Below, piece after piece: positions 35,977 through 44,778 of a stretch of 64,000 bases of DNA; position 1 is the stretch's first letter; each line of letters opens with the position of its first letter. The notes under the pieces are model-generated. The model saw nothing but the letters and a program-made list of their open reading frames with translations. It searched no databases and had not been told where the DNA came from. The translations under genes were made by a program, and so were the position numbers. The stretch comes from Bryobacterales bacterium (GTDB lineage Bacteria; Acidobacteriota; Terriglobia; Bryobacterales; Bryobacteraceae): positions 21,283-85,282 of the forward strand of contig PLRS01000016.1 in the NCBI GenBank assembly GCA_003164035.1. The letters are read 5' to 3'.

Positions 35977-36296
35977 GGATATTAGTTTATATGGAAACAG
36001 TTTCCATGTCAACTAGCTTTTTGAAAACTGCGAACTCGCCGCGTGCCGAGCGGCTGCTCAACCGTCGGCAAATCCGGGGCAAAGGAGAATCCTTTGGTCC
36101 GTCGTAAACACGAACCTGGCTCTGCCGCCTAGCACTGCTTGACCGGCTTCCCGAACGCTGTCTCAGGCTACTGTCCGAATCGGTGAATTGCGGCAGGGCA
36201 GCGGCAGACTGCTGCGCCGGTGCTGGAAAGGGCCTTGAAATACTTTTCTCGCTTTTCGCTTATCCCAATGAGGGATTGCATGGGGAAAGGAGTAAA
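35977..36296. other. Intergenic stretch between marR and an unknown gene
   Basis: About 320 bases. Apart from the MarR operator at the left end I see no repeat, RNA or gene remnant. The right end contains the promoter region of the gene starting at 36297; AAAGGAG at 36286-36292 is its ribosome binding site. Confidence 0.5.
35983..36015. promoter_or_regulatory. Palindromic MarR operator
   Basis: A perfectly symmetrical site of 33 bases. Inner arms ATGGAAAC (35991-35998) and GTTTCCAT (36000-36007) flank one central A; outer arms TAGTT (35983-35987) and AACTA (36011-36015) follow after three-base spacers. It starts seven bases upstream of the marR start codon, which is where autorepression would act. 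Confidence 0.75.
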
Positions 36297-37364
36297 GTGC
36301 CAACTGCCAAGGAGTACATCGAAAAACTGGCGGCATCCGTCAATCTGGCTGATAAGTTTTGGACGCATTACGGATGGGTAACTTCGCAAGCGTACGCCAC
36401 TGCGTACAAAACAAACCAGAACGTTCTAACGGGAGTAAAGGTCGCTCAGGAGGCGCACAGGAAAGCTGACGAAGCTGCGATGTCATTTCTTCTCTCGGTG
36501 CTTACGGTCGGCGTTGCGGGAGGAGTTGCCGGTGCTGTTGCCAGGTCCGCCGCTAAGGCGTTTTACGACGGTTCGAAAGTTGCCGAAGATGTGAAAAAGG
36601 ACGTGCTCAAATGGCTGCTAATTCAGCAAGCCGTCGGCCCGCTGAACAAAAGATTGGTTGAGGCGCTGAATCCCGCGGCAACAGCTAGCGATGTTTTTGT
36701 GCCGTCCGACATCACCCCCGAGGAGTACACGGCTAGTCTGTTCGAAGGAATCTCTTATAACATTGCGCTTTTGACATGGCTTCTGTATGAAGCGCAGTGG
36801 GAGCCGACCCTTAACCGGGTGAATTATGAAGGTACGAAGATTCAACTTCGGTCTGGCGGTGAACTGACCGTGGATGGCGCCAAGCGGCTGACGGAAGCGG
36901 TCCTTTCCACTTCGTTCATGAAGGAAATGCCGCCTTTGGAAGTCAGCATCCCTGCGATGACACGCAAAGCATCGCTGGCACTGTGGATCGGTTGGGCATT
37001 ATCCAGAGATGCCAAATATTGGAAGAAAGCCTGGGATTACCCGCCGAAGGTGGATATGTTGGGCCAGCGAATTGGGTCCAATCCCGCCTGGGAGCAACTC
37101 GACTGGGAGCCTGTCCGGTCGGCGCTTATTGGGTTGGGCGCTCCCCATGCAGTCATTACTGTTGACGTAATACAGGATCGGAAGGGTCTAATCGCACGAG
37201 GTTTGGACATGTATGCATTCATGGCTTGGGCCGCCGGCCCGCATTCGACGGCGCTGTTATTCGACGATTCGATCCCCAGGAATGCGAAAGGTTTCGAGAT
37301 GGTCACGCAGCGAAAGTCTCGTCGGACGCTGACGCCTTATGGTTGGGCCGGCGATCTCAATTAG
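36297..37364 (+). CDS. Unrecognised protein with a glycine-rich hydrophobic segment
   Basis: A 355-residue protein of no family I know. GTG 36297 is chosen because AAAGGAG lies four bases upstream; the frame stays open further up but without any support. Residues 1-55 are helical, residues about 62-90 form a hydrophobic Gly/Ala-rich segment (FLLSVLTVGVAGGVAGAVAR) resembling glycine-zipper insertions of membrane-active proteins, and the rest is mixed alpha/beta with many Trp (WLLYEAQWEPT, LWIGWALSR, YWKKAWDYPP). Base composition is visibly less GC-rich than the neighbours, hinting at transfer. No immunity or chaperone gene is adjacent. A membrane-acting effector is one guess, with little support. 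Confidence 0.65.
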   Translation: MPTAKEYIEKLAASVNLADKFWTHYGWVTSQAYATAYKTNQNVLTGVKVAQEAHRKADEAAMSFLLSVLTVGVAGGVAGAVARSAAKAFYDGSKVAEDVKKDVLKWLLIQQAVGPLNKRLVEALNPAATASDVFVPSDITPEEYTASLFEGISYNIALLTWLLYEAQWEPTLNRVNYEGTKIQLRSGGELTVDGAKRLTEAVLSTSFMKEMPPLEVSIPAMTRKASLALWIGWALSRDAKYWKKAWDYPPKVDMLGQRIGSNPAWEQLDWEPVRSALIGLGAPHAVITVDVIQDRKGLIARGLDMYAFMAWAAGPHSTALLFDDSIPRNAKGFEMVTQRKSRRTLTPYGWAGDLN

Positions 37365-37437
37365 GCGAAGGACTCGTCCCGCGATGTCTTAACCGCTCAG
37401 TCCATCGCCGATGACCGATGGGCGTCTGAAACGCGGG

Positions 37438-38499
37438 TCAGCAAATCCGCGGCAATTGTTCCCCGATCTGCATCGGGATGACGCGTTTGGCGCCGAGGGC
37501 GGTGCGCGCGACGACTAGGCCGGGGTGCTCCTTCGTGACACGGCCGACGATGGCGGCGCCGCGGCCTTTGGGATGGCGGCGCATGGCTTCGAGGACGGCT
37601 GAGGCGGCGGCGGCTTCGACCACGGCCACCAGCTTGCCCTCGTTGGCGACGTAGACCGGGTCGAGGCCGAGCAATTCGCAGGCGGATTGAACTTCGGGGC
37701 GAATGGGTAGCGCAGTTTCGTCGATGGCGATGCCGACCTTCGAGGCATGGGCGATTTCGTTGAGGGTGGATGCCAAGCCGCCGCGGGTGGGGTCGCGCAT
37801 CGCGTGAACGGCTGGGCCGGCGGCTTTGAAAATGGCCGCGGTCATTTCGTGGAGCGGGGCGCAATCGCTCTCGATGGCGGTTTCGAATTCCAGCCCTTCG
37901 CGGACGCTCATAATCGCCATGCCATGGTCGCCGAGAAAACCGCTGACCAGAATGGCGTCGCCGGGGCGGGCGAGGGAAGGGCCGACGTCGATGCCATCGA
38001 TGACGACGCCGATGCCGGCGGTATTGATGTAGCAGCCATCGCCGTGGCCCTTCTCGACCACCTTGGTATCGCCGGTGGCGATGGTGACGCCGGCCGAGCG
38101 GGCGGCGGCGGCCATATGATCGACGATGCGGGCCAGCTCGGCGAGCGGGAAACCTTCTTCCAGAATGAAGCCGGCGCTGAGATAAAGGGGACGCGCGCCG
38201 GATACGGCCAGATCGTTGACCGTGCCATTGACGGAGAGATCGCCGATGGAGCCGCCGGGGAAAAACAGCGGGCGCACCACGAAGCTGTCGGTGGAAAACG
38301 CCAATCGGCCGGAGGGTACATCGAGGAGGGCTGCATCGCCGAGATCGGCCAGAGCCGTGTTGCGGAAGGCGGGCAGGAACAGGTGCTCGACCAGCTCGGC
38401 GGAAAGCTTGCCACCGCCGCCGTGGCCGATCACGATGTTGGGATAATCGCGCAGCGGCAGGGGGCAGGACCAAACGGAAAAATCGGGCGCGTCAGGCAT
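37438..38499 (-). CDS. hypE: Hydrogenase maturation protein HypE
   Basis: HypE dehydrates the carbamoyl group on its own C-terminal cysteine to make the cyanide ligand of the NiFe hydrogenase active site. The 353-residue length is normal and the protein ends in the required PRIC tail. Other family blocks are [16 protein letters not shown] near the N-terminus, [20 protein letters not shown] and [15 protein letters not shown]. Its start overlaps the end of hypD by eight bases, so the two are coupled. In this window it is the last gene of hypCDE. Confidence 0.95.
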   Translation of the reverse strand: MPDAPDFSVWSCPLPLRDYPNIVIGHGGGGKLSAELVEHLFLPAFRNTALADLGDAALLDVPSGRLAFSTDSFVVRPLFFPGGSIGDLSVNGTVNDLAVSGARPLYLSAGFILEEGFPLAELARIVDHMAAAARSAGVTIATGDTKVVEKGHGDGCYINTAGIGVVIDGIDVGPSLARPGDAILVSGFLGDHGMAIMSVREGLEFETAIESDCAPLHEMTAAIFKAAGPAVHAMRDPTRGGLASTLNEIAHASKVGIAIDETALPIRPEVQSACELLGLDPVYVANEGKLVAVVEAAAASAVLEAMRRHPKGRGAAIVGRVTKEHPGLVVARTALGAKRVIPMQIGEQLPRIC

Positions 38500-39604
38500 G
38501 CGTCAGCTCATCGGCGGAAAGAAAGCGGCCGTAGTTGAAATAGGCGGCGCAGGCTCCTTCGCTCGACACCATGGTGGCACCGAGCGGGTGGCGCGGGGTG
38601 CATTGGTTGCCGAAAGCGGGGCAATCGGTGGGCTTGATGGCGCCGCGAAGCACGTCGCCCGAGCGGCACAGAGGCGACTCATGGGTGTGAATGCCCGTAA
38701 CCTCGAAACGCAGCTCGGCATCGAAATCGCGATAGGCCGGGCTGAGACGCCAGCCGCTTTGCGGGATGACGCCGATGCCGCGCCAGGCGCGGTCGGTGAC
38801 TTCGAAAACCTGGCTCAGGAGCGCCTGCGCGGGGCGGTTGCCTTCGAATGTGACCACGCGCGCGTAGGCGTTCTCGACTTCGGCTCGCCCCGATTCAAGC
38901 TGGTGAACGGCGCGGCGGATGCCCTCCAGCAGATCGAGCGGCTCGAAACCGGTGACCACGATGGGGACGTGAAAGCGCTCCGCCAGCGGCGGATATTGCC
39001 AGTAGCCCATCACGCTGCAGACGTGGCCGGCGGCGAGGAACGCCTGCACCTGGTTCAAGGGCGATTGCATGATGGCCTCGATGGCGGGCGGCACGAGCAC
39101 GTGCGACACCAGCATGGAAAAATTGCGCAGCCCTTCGTTTTTTGCCAGGTGGATGGCCATCGCGTTGGCGGGCGCGGTGGTTTCGAAGCCCACGCCGAAA
39201 AAGACGACTTCCTTGGAGGGATTCCGGCGGGCGAGATTGACGGCATCGAGCGGCGAATAGACGATGCGGACGTCGCCACCTTCGGATTTGACGCGGAACA
39301 GGTCTTTTTCGCTGCCGGGGACGCGCAGCATGTCGCCGAAGGAACAGAAGACGACGCTGGGGAGGGCGGCGATGGCGAGGGCACGGTCGATCAGCTCGAG
39401 CGGCGTGACGCAGACGGGGCAGCCGGGACCGTGCACGAGTTGGAGCGAGGAGGGCAACAACTGATCGATGCCATGGCGAATGATAGAGTGCGTCTGGCCG
39501 CCGCAGACCTCCATGATCTTCCAGGGGCGGGTCGCGGTGCGACGGATTTCATCAGCGAGTTTGCGGGCGATGGCGCCATCGCGAAATTCGGTGAGGTACT
39601 TCAT
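38492..39604 (-). CDS. hypD: Hydrogenase maturation protein HypD
   Basis: HypD carries a 4Fe-4S cluster and, with HypC, holds the Fe(CN)2CO unit during NiFe hydrogenase assembly. The 370-residue length is typical. Diagnostic blocks are [30 protein letters not shown] (cysteine-rich loop), [15 protein letters not shown] and the C-terminal [20 protein letters not shown] with further cysteines. It starts eight bases after the hypC stop and overlaps hypE, so the three genes form one operon. Confidence 0.96.
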   Translation of the reverse strand: MKYLTEFRDGAIARKLADEIRRTATRPWKIMEVCGGQTHSIIRHGIDQLLPSSLQLVHGPGCPVCVTPLELIDRALAIAALPSVVFCSFGDMLRVPGSEKDLFRVKSEGGDVRIVYSPLDAVNLARRNPSKEVVFFGVGFETTAPANAMAIHLAKNEGLRNFSMLVSHVLVPPAIEAIMQSPLNQVQAFLAAGHVCSVMGYWQYPPLAERFHVPIVVTGFEPLDLLEGIRRAVHQLESGRAEVENAYARVVTFEGNRPAQALLSQVFEVTDRAWRGIGVIPQSGWRLSPAYRDFDAELRFEVTGIHTHESPLCRSGDVLRGAIKPTDCPAFGNQCTPRHPLGATMVSSEGACAAYFNYGRFLSADELTHA

Positions 39605-39612
39605 GGAGAGCT

Positions 39613-39867
39613 TTACTTTTCCGCTTCGCCGAGCTCTTCGTCGAGCAGGCCTAATTGGCGGAACATGTCGAGGGTCTCGCGGGCCTGCGCTTCGTCGATT
39701 CTGGAAATGGCGAAACCGACGTGGACGATGGTGTAGTCGCCGACGCCGATCTCAGGGACGTAGGCCAGGCAAACCTCTTTCACCACGCCGCCAAAGTCGA
39801 CTCTTGCCATGCGGGAGCCGAAGCCCTCGTAAATCTCTTCCACACGGCCGGGAACGGCCAGGCACAT
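39613..39867 (-). CDS. hypC: Hydrogenase assembly chaperone HypC
   Basis: A small (84-residue) HypC/HupF chaperone. The N-terminus [15 protein letters not shown] has the essential Cys2 that binds the iron moiety and the hydrogenase precursor, and the centre has [16 protein letters not shown] followed by [14 protein letters not shown]. It heads hypCDE. No hypA, hypB, hypF or hydrogenase subunits occur in the window. Confidence 0.95.
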   Translation of the reverse strand: MCLAVPGRVEEIYEGFGSRMARVDFGGVVKEVCLAYVPEIGVGDYTIVHVGFAISRIDEAQARETLDMFRQLGLLDEELGEAEK

Positions 39868-39971
39868 ACGGCCTCCTTTGCCTCCTCGGTGGTACAGGCG
39901 ACCGCCAGAATACCACGGCTCACTCTCAGCGATGTAAGCAAAGAAGATACAAACAGATGGGGCTGGGCGAC

Positions 39972-40535
39972 TTACTGAACTTGGGCAGGCCCCGGATCGG
40001 CTACCGGCCTGGCGGGGAGGTTGTCGTGCTTGGGACCGAGGCCGAGGGCGATCAGAGAAAGAGAATTGAGTTTTCCGGAGGATTCCAATTTTTGCTCATC
40101 CTGGAAGCGTTTGAGAGCATCCACGGAATTCTGGTCCCATACGCCGGTGGCCTGATCGGGCTGGAGATAGCCGCGGGAAGCCAGGGCATCCTGAATCTCC
40201 TTGTAGCGTTCCGGCGAGGGCACCACCTGACGGGGACGCCACGCGGCCGCGGTGCGAACCTGTCTGGTCCCGGTGCGGCGAACGATGGGGCGGCCAGCGC
40301 CGGCTTTTGCGGTGGTGGCGCCGGCTCTTGCGGTGGAGTTGGCTATGGTCTTATGGACTGAAACTGGGGCCTTTACCTGGGCTGCGGGGGCTTTGTGGGC
40401 TACGGTTCTCGCTTGAGTTGCGGGCGCCTTGGGCGCGACGGTCTTCTTCTGCAGTTGCGGCGCCGGGGCAGCCGACCACGCGAGCACGGTCATCAAGGCC
40501 GCCACGGGGCAGCAGATGAGAGCCGGTTTCAGCAT
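39972..40535 (-). CDS. Exported peptidoglycan-binding-domain protein
   Basis: A 187-residue protein. A signal peptide or lipid-free anchor (MLKPALICCPVAALMTVLAWSAAP, start of the chain) is followed by an Ala/Lys/Pro-rich linker (about 28-95) and a PG_binding_1 domain at about 105-165: RYKEIQDALASRGYLQPDQ, TGVWDQNSVDALKRFQDEQK, LGLGP. Such domains tether proteins to the cell wall. No catalytic partner domain is present. It is on the same strand as, and upstream of, hypC, but about 100 bases separate them, so it is probably independent. Confidence 0.8.
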   Translation of the reverse strand: MLKPALICCPVAALMTVLAWSAAPAPQLQKKTVAPKAPATQARTVAHKAPAAQVKAPVSVHKTIANSTARAGATTAKAGAGRPIVRRTGTRQVRTAAAWRPRQVVPSPERYKEIQDALASRGYLQPDQATGVWDQNSVDALKRFQDEQKLESSGKLNSLSLIALGLGPKHDNLPARPVADPGPAQVQ

Positions 40536-40597
40536 CCTTATATAGTATCAACTCTCCCAAGATGCTGGTTTTATTATTAGTCCTCCGGTCCCATCCA

Positions 40598-41425
40598 TCA
40601 TCGGGTGGTTAAGCGGGTGCTCGCGGTGCCAAGGTGGATGTGGGCGCCGGTGGCTATGCCGGGGAGGGCCTCGTGGAAGGCGAAAAAGGGGATGCGATGG
40701 AGGGTGAGATAGCCGATGAGCCACTGGCCTTCGGGTTGATCGGGTTGGAGGGCTACATCGACGCGGCCGCGGTGATCGAAGCCCATTTCGCGGTGGGTTT
40801 CGGTCTGGCCCATGGCGGAAACGGGAAGCGGCTTCGAGAACTCGGCCTCGAAGGCGGCATTGGTGCGCTGGAAGATTTCGGCAGTGAAGATGCCGTTGCC
40901 ATCGAAACGCTCGGCCACGTCGGGCGATAGCGGGCGGGATTCGGCGAGGCGGGCGGCGAGGGCGGCTTCGACTTCAGCGCTGCGCGCCAGTTCACGAGCC
41001 AGGCGGGCGCGCGCTTCGGCCAAGTCGTACTGTTTGCGGGCGAATTCCAAATCGCGCAGGGAAGTGTCGAGGGACATTTGGGGGGCAATGCCGGATTTGA
41101 CCTGTTTTTCGGCATCGTCGAAGGCGAGCTTGCGGCGATCGAAGAGGCGGCTGGCGGCGGCGATCAACTCGTCGCCTTGCTTTTCGGTGAGATCGGGGCT
41201 GGAGACGCTCTGTCGAAGGATGACGGTGTCCTGGGCGTCGACGAGAGCGGCGCGGGCTTTTTCCAGCTCGATAGGGGGTGCGACACCGGAAGTTACCAGG
41301 GCTTCGACGCGCTGTACCTCCATCCGCGCACGGAGAACATCGGCCTCTTCCTGGGCGAAGAGTGGGAGGGCGAGGAGGAAGACGGAGAACAGCAGATTAG
41401 GCAAGCGATGTCCCAACAAGGGCAT
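40598..41425 (-). CDS. Exported coiled-coil protein with C-terminal M15/DUF882-like domain
   Basis: A 275-residue exported protein. A leader (about 1-24, LLFSVFLLALPLFAQ) is followed by about 150 residues of charged helix rich in Ala, Glu, Arg and Leu, similar to TolC-type coiled coils (EVQRVEALVTSGVAPPIELE, DAEKQVKSGIAPQMSLD). The last 75 residues differ: THREMGFDHRGRVDVAL, then LIGYLTLHRIPFFAFHEALP and TGAHIHLGTAS. The arrangement H...D-H-x-G-x-x-D...H-I-H-x-G recalls zinc D,D-carboxypeptidases of the M15/YcbK type, but the exact ligand spacing differs, so activity is uncertain. It stands between the PG-binding protein and the aldolase set. Confidence 0.65.
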   Translation of the reverse strand: MPLLGHRLPNLLFSVFLLALPLFAQEEADVLRARMEVQRVEALVTSGVAPPIELEKARAALVDAQDTVILRQSVSSPDLTEKQGDELIAAASRLFDRRKLAFDDAEKQVKSGIAPQMSLDTSLRDLEFARKQYDLAEARARLARELARSAEVEAALAARLAESRPLSPDVAERFDGNGIFTAEIFQRTNAAFEAEFSKPLPVSAMGQTETHREMGFDHRGRVDVALQPDQPEGQWLIGYLTLHRIPFFAFHEALPGIATGAHIHLGTASTRLTTR

Positions 41426-41482
41426 GGGACATCGCCCACACCTAATCTAAGTCTACACCTGACGGGCTTTTGGGACCGTCAG

Positions 41483-42352
41483 TTACCGTTCTCCCGGCGG
41501 CGGGGCGTTAACGTTTCCGCCCGTGGGGGGCTTCCAGCCATCGTTCGAGGGACCGTTCTGGAAGAAATAAGCATCCTTGCTGTACGGGCCTGTGGCGTAA
41601 TTCGCATTGGCCTCGCCGAAGATCTTCCCGGCCCGCAGCACGTCGTCGTGAATCTTATTGATCAGCAGCGCGTAGCGCGGGTCCGATTGGGGAAATCCCG
41701 AAAACACGCTCAGATCGTTGTTACCGACGATGACCACGTCCACGCCGGGCACCGATGCGATGTCGTAGGCGTTCGCCACGCCGGTGGGCGTCTCGATCAT
41801 GATCACCACCAGCATATTGTCATTGGCCGTCTTGGCGTAATCGATCCCGTTGATGCCCCAGATGGTGCGCATCTGTCCCTGGCCGGTGCTGCGCCGCGCC
41901 ACCGGGGGGTAACGCGCCCACTTGGCCGCTTCCCGCGCCCTGTCCACGTCGTCCACGGTCGGCACCACGACGCCCAGCGCACCGATGTCGGTGGCGTGCT
42001 GGATGTGCCACTCCTGCGCGTCCGGCAACCGGACCATGGGAGTGGCGGCTACGTGCGGACACGCCGCGATCATCGCCTCGATGTCTTTGAACTCGAGGGT
42101 GCTGTGCTGCATTTCAAACCAGGTGTAATCGTAATGCTTGGCCGCCTCGCAGTAGCCGGGGATATCCATTTTCGATTGCGTGAAGCTGAAGACTTTTTTG
42201 CCATCCAGCAGCTTCTGCTTGGCCGTGTTATACAGCTTGGGTTTCATGGCGCCCTGCCCCTGACCCTGCTGTTGCGCTACCGCCAGGACGCTTAGCAGCA
42301 CAACGGCCAAAAGCGAACTGATTGCCCATCTTATCGGTGACGTTCTCGTCAT
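41483..42352 (-). CDS. Exported HpcH/HpaI-type aldolase
   Basis: A 289-residue protein with a signal peptide (MTRTSPIRWAISSLLAVVLL, cleaved near VLAVAQ). The TIM-barrel blocks of the HpcH/HpaI class II aldolases are present: TWFEMQHSTLEFKDIEAM, GALGVVVPTVDDV, VIMIETPTGVANAYDI (metal-binding Glu) and DVVIVGNNDLSVFSGFPQSD (Asp). Relatives cleave 4-hydroxy-2-oxoacids into pyruvate and an aldehyde in the cytoplasm. An export signal on such an enzyme is unusual. ATG 42352 is supported by AAAGGAAA upstream; the frame's long upstream extension is shadow. It is downstream of the DUF362 and dehydrogenase genes on the same strand. Confidence 0.8.
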   Translation of the reverse strand: MTRTSPIRWAISSLLAVVLLSVLAVAQQQGQGQGAMKPKLYNTAKQKLLDGKKVFSFTQSKMDIPGYCEAAKHYDYTWFEMQHSTLEFKDIEAMIAACPHVAATPMVRLPDAQEWHIQHATDIGALGVVVPTVDDVDRAREAAKWARYPPVARRSTGQGQMRTIWGINGIDYAKTANDNMLVVIMIETPTGVANAYDIASVPGVDVVIVGNNDLSVFSGFPQSDPRYALLINKIHDDVLRAGKIFGEANANYATGPYSKDAYFFQNGPSNDGWKPPTGGNVNAPPPGER

Positions 42353-42399
42353 TTGATACGCGTTTCCTTTCAGGACTTGCCCAGCCGATGCCGCCGGCA

Positions 42400-43590
42400 T
42401 CAAGCGTAAGCGGAGAGATCTTCCACCAGCGGACGCCGATTGTAACCCAAGTTCGGCGGCAGGTCCAGCATGGGACCTCGCCACTCCAGCATCCGGTCTA
42501 CATCGGCATTCAGCCCGTACTTCCGTTGCACGTCGGCGATTTTGGCGCCGACCACGTCGATCTTGCCCAAGTCGTATTGGCCCAGGCCCCCCTGGTAAGC
42601 GTAGTTCAGATAGCCGGGCCAACTGGCGTCGATTCCCATGCACTCCAGCCCCACCCGGTCCACCGCCAGAAAATCCGTCGAGGCGAGGGCGATGCGATGC
42701 GGCACCGGGGTGCCCGAAACCGGGCCGTTCCCCTCCATGCCCTCGTACGCGTCGACCACCCCCACTCCCCAGTTGTGCATCATCCGCCCAATGGCCAGAT
42801 ACATGTTGTAGTTGCCCGCCCGGATGCCCACGTGAAATTTGCGCTTCTCGCTTTCCCCCAATGGCCGCTTTTGCCCGGGAGGCGGAGACAGAGGCGCCCC
42901 CATGACCATGTTCTTGATGGACATGGTTGCCACCACCATGTTGTGCGTCTTCATCACTGCGGCCGAAATCACGAAAGCATCCGGGTCCACGAATCGAGCT
43001 CCCAACCGGATGGGAAGCAGGTGAATGTCGTAGTCGATCCCGTACATCAGCTCGTAGCGGCCCTCGTCCTCGTTGGGAACTTCGAGCTTGATGTCGAGAG
43101 GTTTGTGCTCGGCGAACAGCTTGCTCCAACCGAAATCGCTGAGAATCTGCCTGGACGGATTGCCGGAGCACTCGGCCACCACCACCGGGCCTTTGAAACG
43201 GGGAGCCAGGTAATCGAGGATTCCGTGCACGGTATCGGCTTGGGTGGAAATCAGTTGCCGCGACGGGTCGAGGCCGTTGGGTTTGATGAGAACGTACTTC
43301 CTGGCCTTCAGCGCGGGCCGGATCCGGTCGTCGATCGCGGTCAGCGCTTCGTACACGTTCTTGCGCCGGCTGTCACCCTTGATCAGGGCAACCTCGGCGC
43401 GGCGACTCGTGTACGGGAACAATTTGGCGACATTAGCGGTTGCCATGCGGGGATCCTGCGCCTTCCCACCCTGCGCCTGCGGAACCGCCCCCACGTCGAC
43501 CGGCGGCTTCTGCTGCGCCTGCAAAGCCAGCCCCTGAGCGGTGGCGATCGCCCCCGCGCGGGCAAAGAAAGATCTGCGCGTAACTGCCAT
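42400..43590 (-). CDS. Tat-exported DUF362 protein
   Basis: A 396-residue protein with a clear twin-arginine leader (TRRSFFARAGAIATAQGLAL, residues 4-23). The body has the DUF362 pattern: YVLIKPNGLDPSRQLISTQ, VVVAECSGNPSRQILSDFG, FVISAAVMKTHNMVVATMS, IKNMVMGAPL and GVVDAYEGMEGNGPV. DUF362 proteins often bind iron-sulfur clusters in ferredoxin-fused forms; here no Cys cluster is visible, so it is the cluster-free type of unknown function. It lies between the hydroxyacid dehydrogenase gene and the aldolase gene on one strand. Confidence 0.85.
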   Translation of the reverse strand: MAVTRRSFFARAGAIATAQGLALQAQQKPPVDVGAVPQAQGGKAQDPRMATANVAKLFPYTSRRAEVALIKGDSRRKNVYEALTAIDDRIRPALKARKYVLIKPNGLDPSRQLISTQADTVHGILDYLAPRFKGPVVVAECSGNPSRQILSDFGWSKLFAEHKPLDIKLEVPNEDEGRYELMYGIDYDIHLLPIRLGARFVDPDAFVISAAVMKTHNMVVATMSIKNMVMGAPLSPPPGQKRPLGESEKRKFHVGIRAGNYNMYLAIGRMMHNWGVGVVDAYEGMEGNGPVSGTPVPHRIALASTDFLAVDRVGLECMGIDASWPGYLNYAYQGGLGQYDLGKIDVVGAKIADVQRKYGLNADVDRMLEWRGPMLDLPPNLGYNRRPLVEDLSAYA

Positions 43591-43689
43591 GGGCCCATGA
43601 CCTCCTCGCCCGCACGGCGGCGGGCGCCAAAACTATTTCAGCACTCCGGGCGCCTCTTCGCGCACGCCCTCCACCCATCTCCTCGCCTG

Positions 43690-44778
43690 TCAGTAACCAC
43701 GCTGTTTGTCCACCACGTTGATCAAAGGCAGGCCGCTCGAGTAACGCCGCACATTGTCGGCCAGCAGCCCCACCAGGCGGATCTGGCGTTGCGGCGCGAA
43801 TCCGGCGCTGTGGCAGGTGATCGTCAGGTTCGGGCAATCCCAGAGTGAGGATGTCGATGGCAACGGCTCCGTGGCGGAGGGGTCCAGCCCGGCGCCCGCG
43901 ATCCAGCCTTCCTTCAGCGCCTGGGCGAGCGCGTTCTCGTCCACCAGCGCGCCCCGCGACAGGTTGATGAAGTAACCTGTCTTCTTCATGACCCGGAACA
44001 CTTTCTCATTGAACATCCCCTCGGTTTCCTTCGTCGAGGGCGCCGCGCTTACCAGTATGTCCACTTGCGGGACCATCTCCATGAACCACGCCGGATCCCG
44101 CAGCGTGTCCACGAAGATCGGCTTGGCCATGGGCTTGGCGTCCGTACCCAGTATCCGCATGTTGAAGCCATAGTGCGCGCGCATGGCCGTGGCTTGACCA
44201 ATCCCGCCCATGCCGACTATCCCCATGGTCATTCCATCCACTTCCACCAGGTTCCGCTCCGAATTCCACTTCCGCTTCTGGAACTGGGGAAAGTAATACT
44301 GATTGAGCCCGCGCGTCAGGCTCAGCAACAGCCCGATGGCCGTCTCCGAGATGGCCGGCGCGAACACCCGCGCCATGTTGGTCACCACCACATTACTCTT
44401 GATCAGTTCCGGAAACAGCACTTTCTCCATGCCCGCTTCGGTGGCCTGCATCCAGCGCAAGTTCTTGGCCTTGGCCAGCATCTCCGCGTTCATCGCGCCG
44501 AAAACGACGTCGGCCTGGGGCAGCAGTTCGTTCAATTCGCCGGCGCTCGCCGGCACCGTGAGCCGAACGTCCTTTCCCTGGGACTGGATCTGCTGAATCT
44601 CCGCCGCCGAGTACTTCGGGGGTGGGACTACCGACGAGGCCGTCGCCGTCACGATTCGGATCCGGGCGGGCGGCGGATCGAATACCGCGATTCGGTCCGA
44701 AGCGAGCAAGACCGGCGCTGCCGGAACTGCCGCCGCGGCTGACATGAATAATCGGCGCGACAAAGTACTATCGGCCAC
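43690..44778 (-). CDS. Exported D-2-hydroxyacid dehydrogenase
   Basis: A 362-residue protein of the D-isomer 2-hydroxyacid dehydrogenase family. A Tat-like leader LSRRLFMSAAAAVPAAPVLL precedes the catalytic domain. The NAD-binding fold has MGIVGMGGIGQATAMRA (GxGxxG), the substrate Arg is in FINLSRGALVDENALA, and the catalytic Glu/His pair is in GLDPSATEPLP and LTITCHSAGFAPQ. These enzymes reduce 2-ketoacids with NAD(P)H in the cytoplasm; an export signal is atypical, because NAD is scarce in the periplasm. It heads the three-gene run with the DUF362 protein and aldolase. Confidence 0.85.
   Translation of the reverse strand: MADSTLSRRLFMSAAAAVPAAPVLLASDRIAVFDPPPARIRIVTATASSVVPPPKYSAAEIQQIQSQGKDVRLTVPASAGELNELLPQADVVFGAMNAEMLAKAKNLRWMQATEAGMEKVLFPELIKSNVVVTNMARVFAPAISETAIGLLLSLTRGLNQYYFPQFQKRKWNSERNLVEVDGMTMGIVGMGGIGQATAMRAHYGFNMRILGTDAKPMAKPIFVDTLRDPAWFMEMVPQVDILVSAAPSTKETEGMFNEKVFRVMKKTGYFINLSRGALVDENALAQALKEGWIAGAGLDPSATEPLPSTSSLWDCPNLTITCHSAGFAPQRQIRLVGLLADNVRRYSSGLPLINVVDKQRGY

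Noticed and set aside
43591..43689. Possible short gene between the DUF362 and hydroxyacid dehydrogenase genes
   Set aside because: An ATG with a GAGGAG before it exists on the minus strand, but the product is a short basic low-complexity peptide; the same bases in another frame end in AAATAG without a start. Too little to support a gene.
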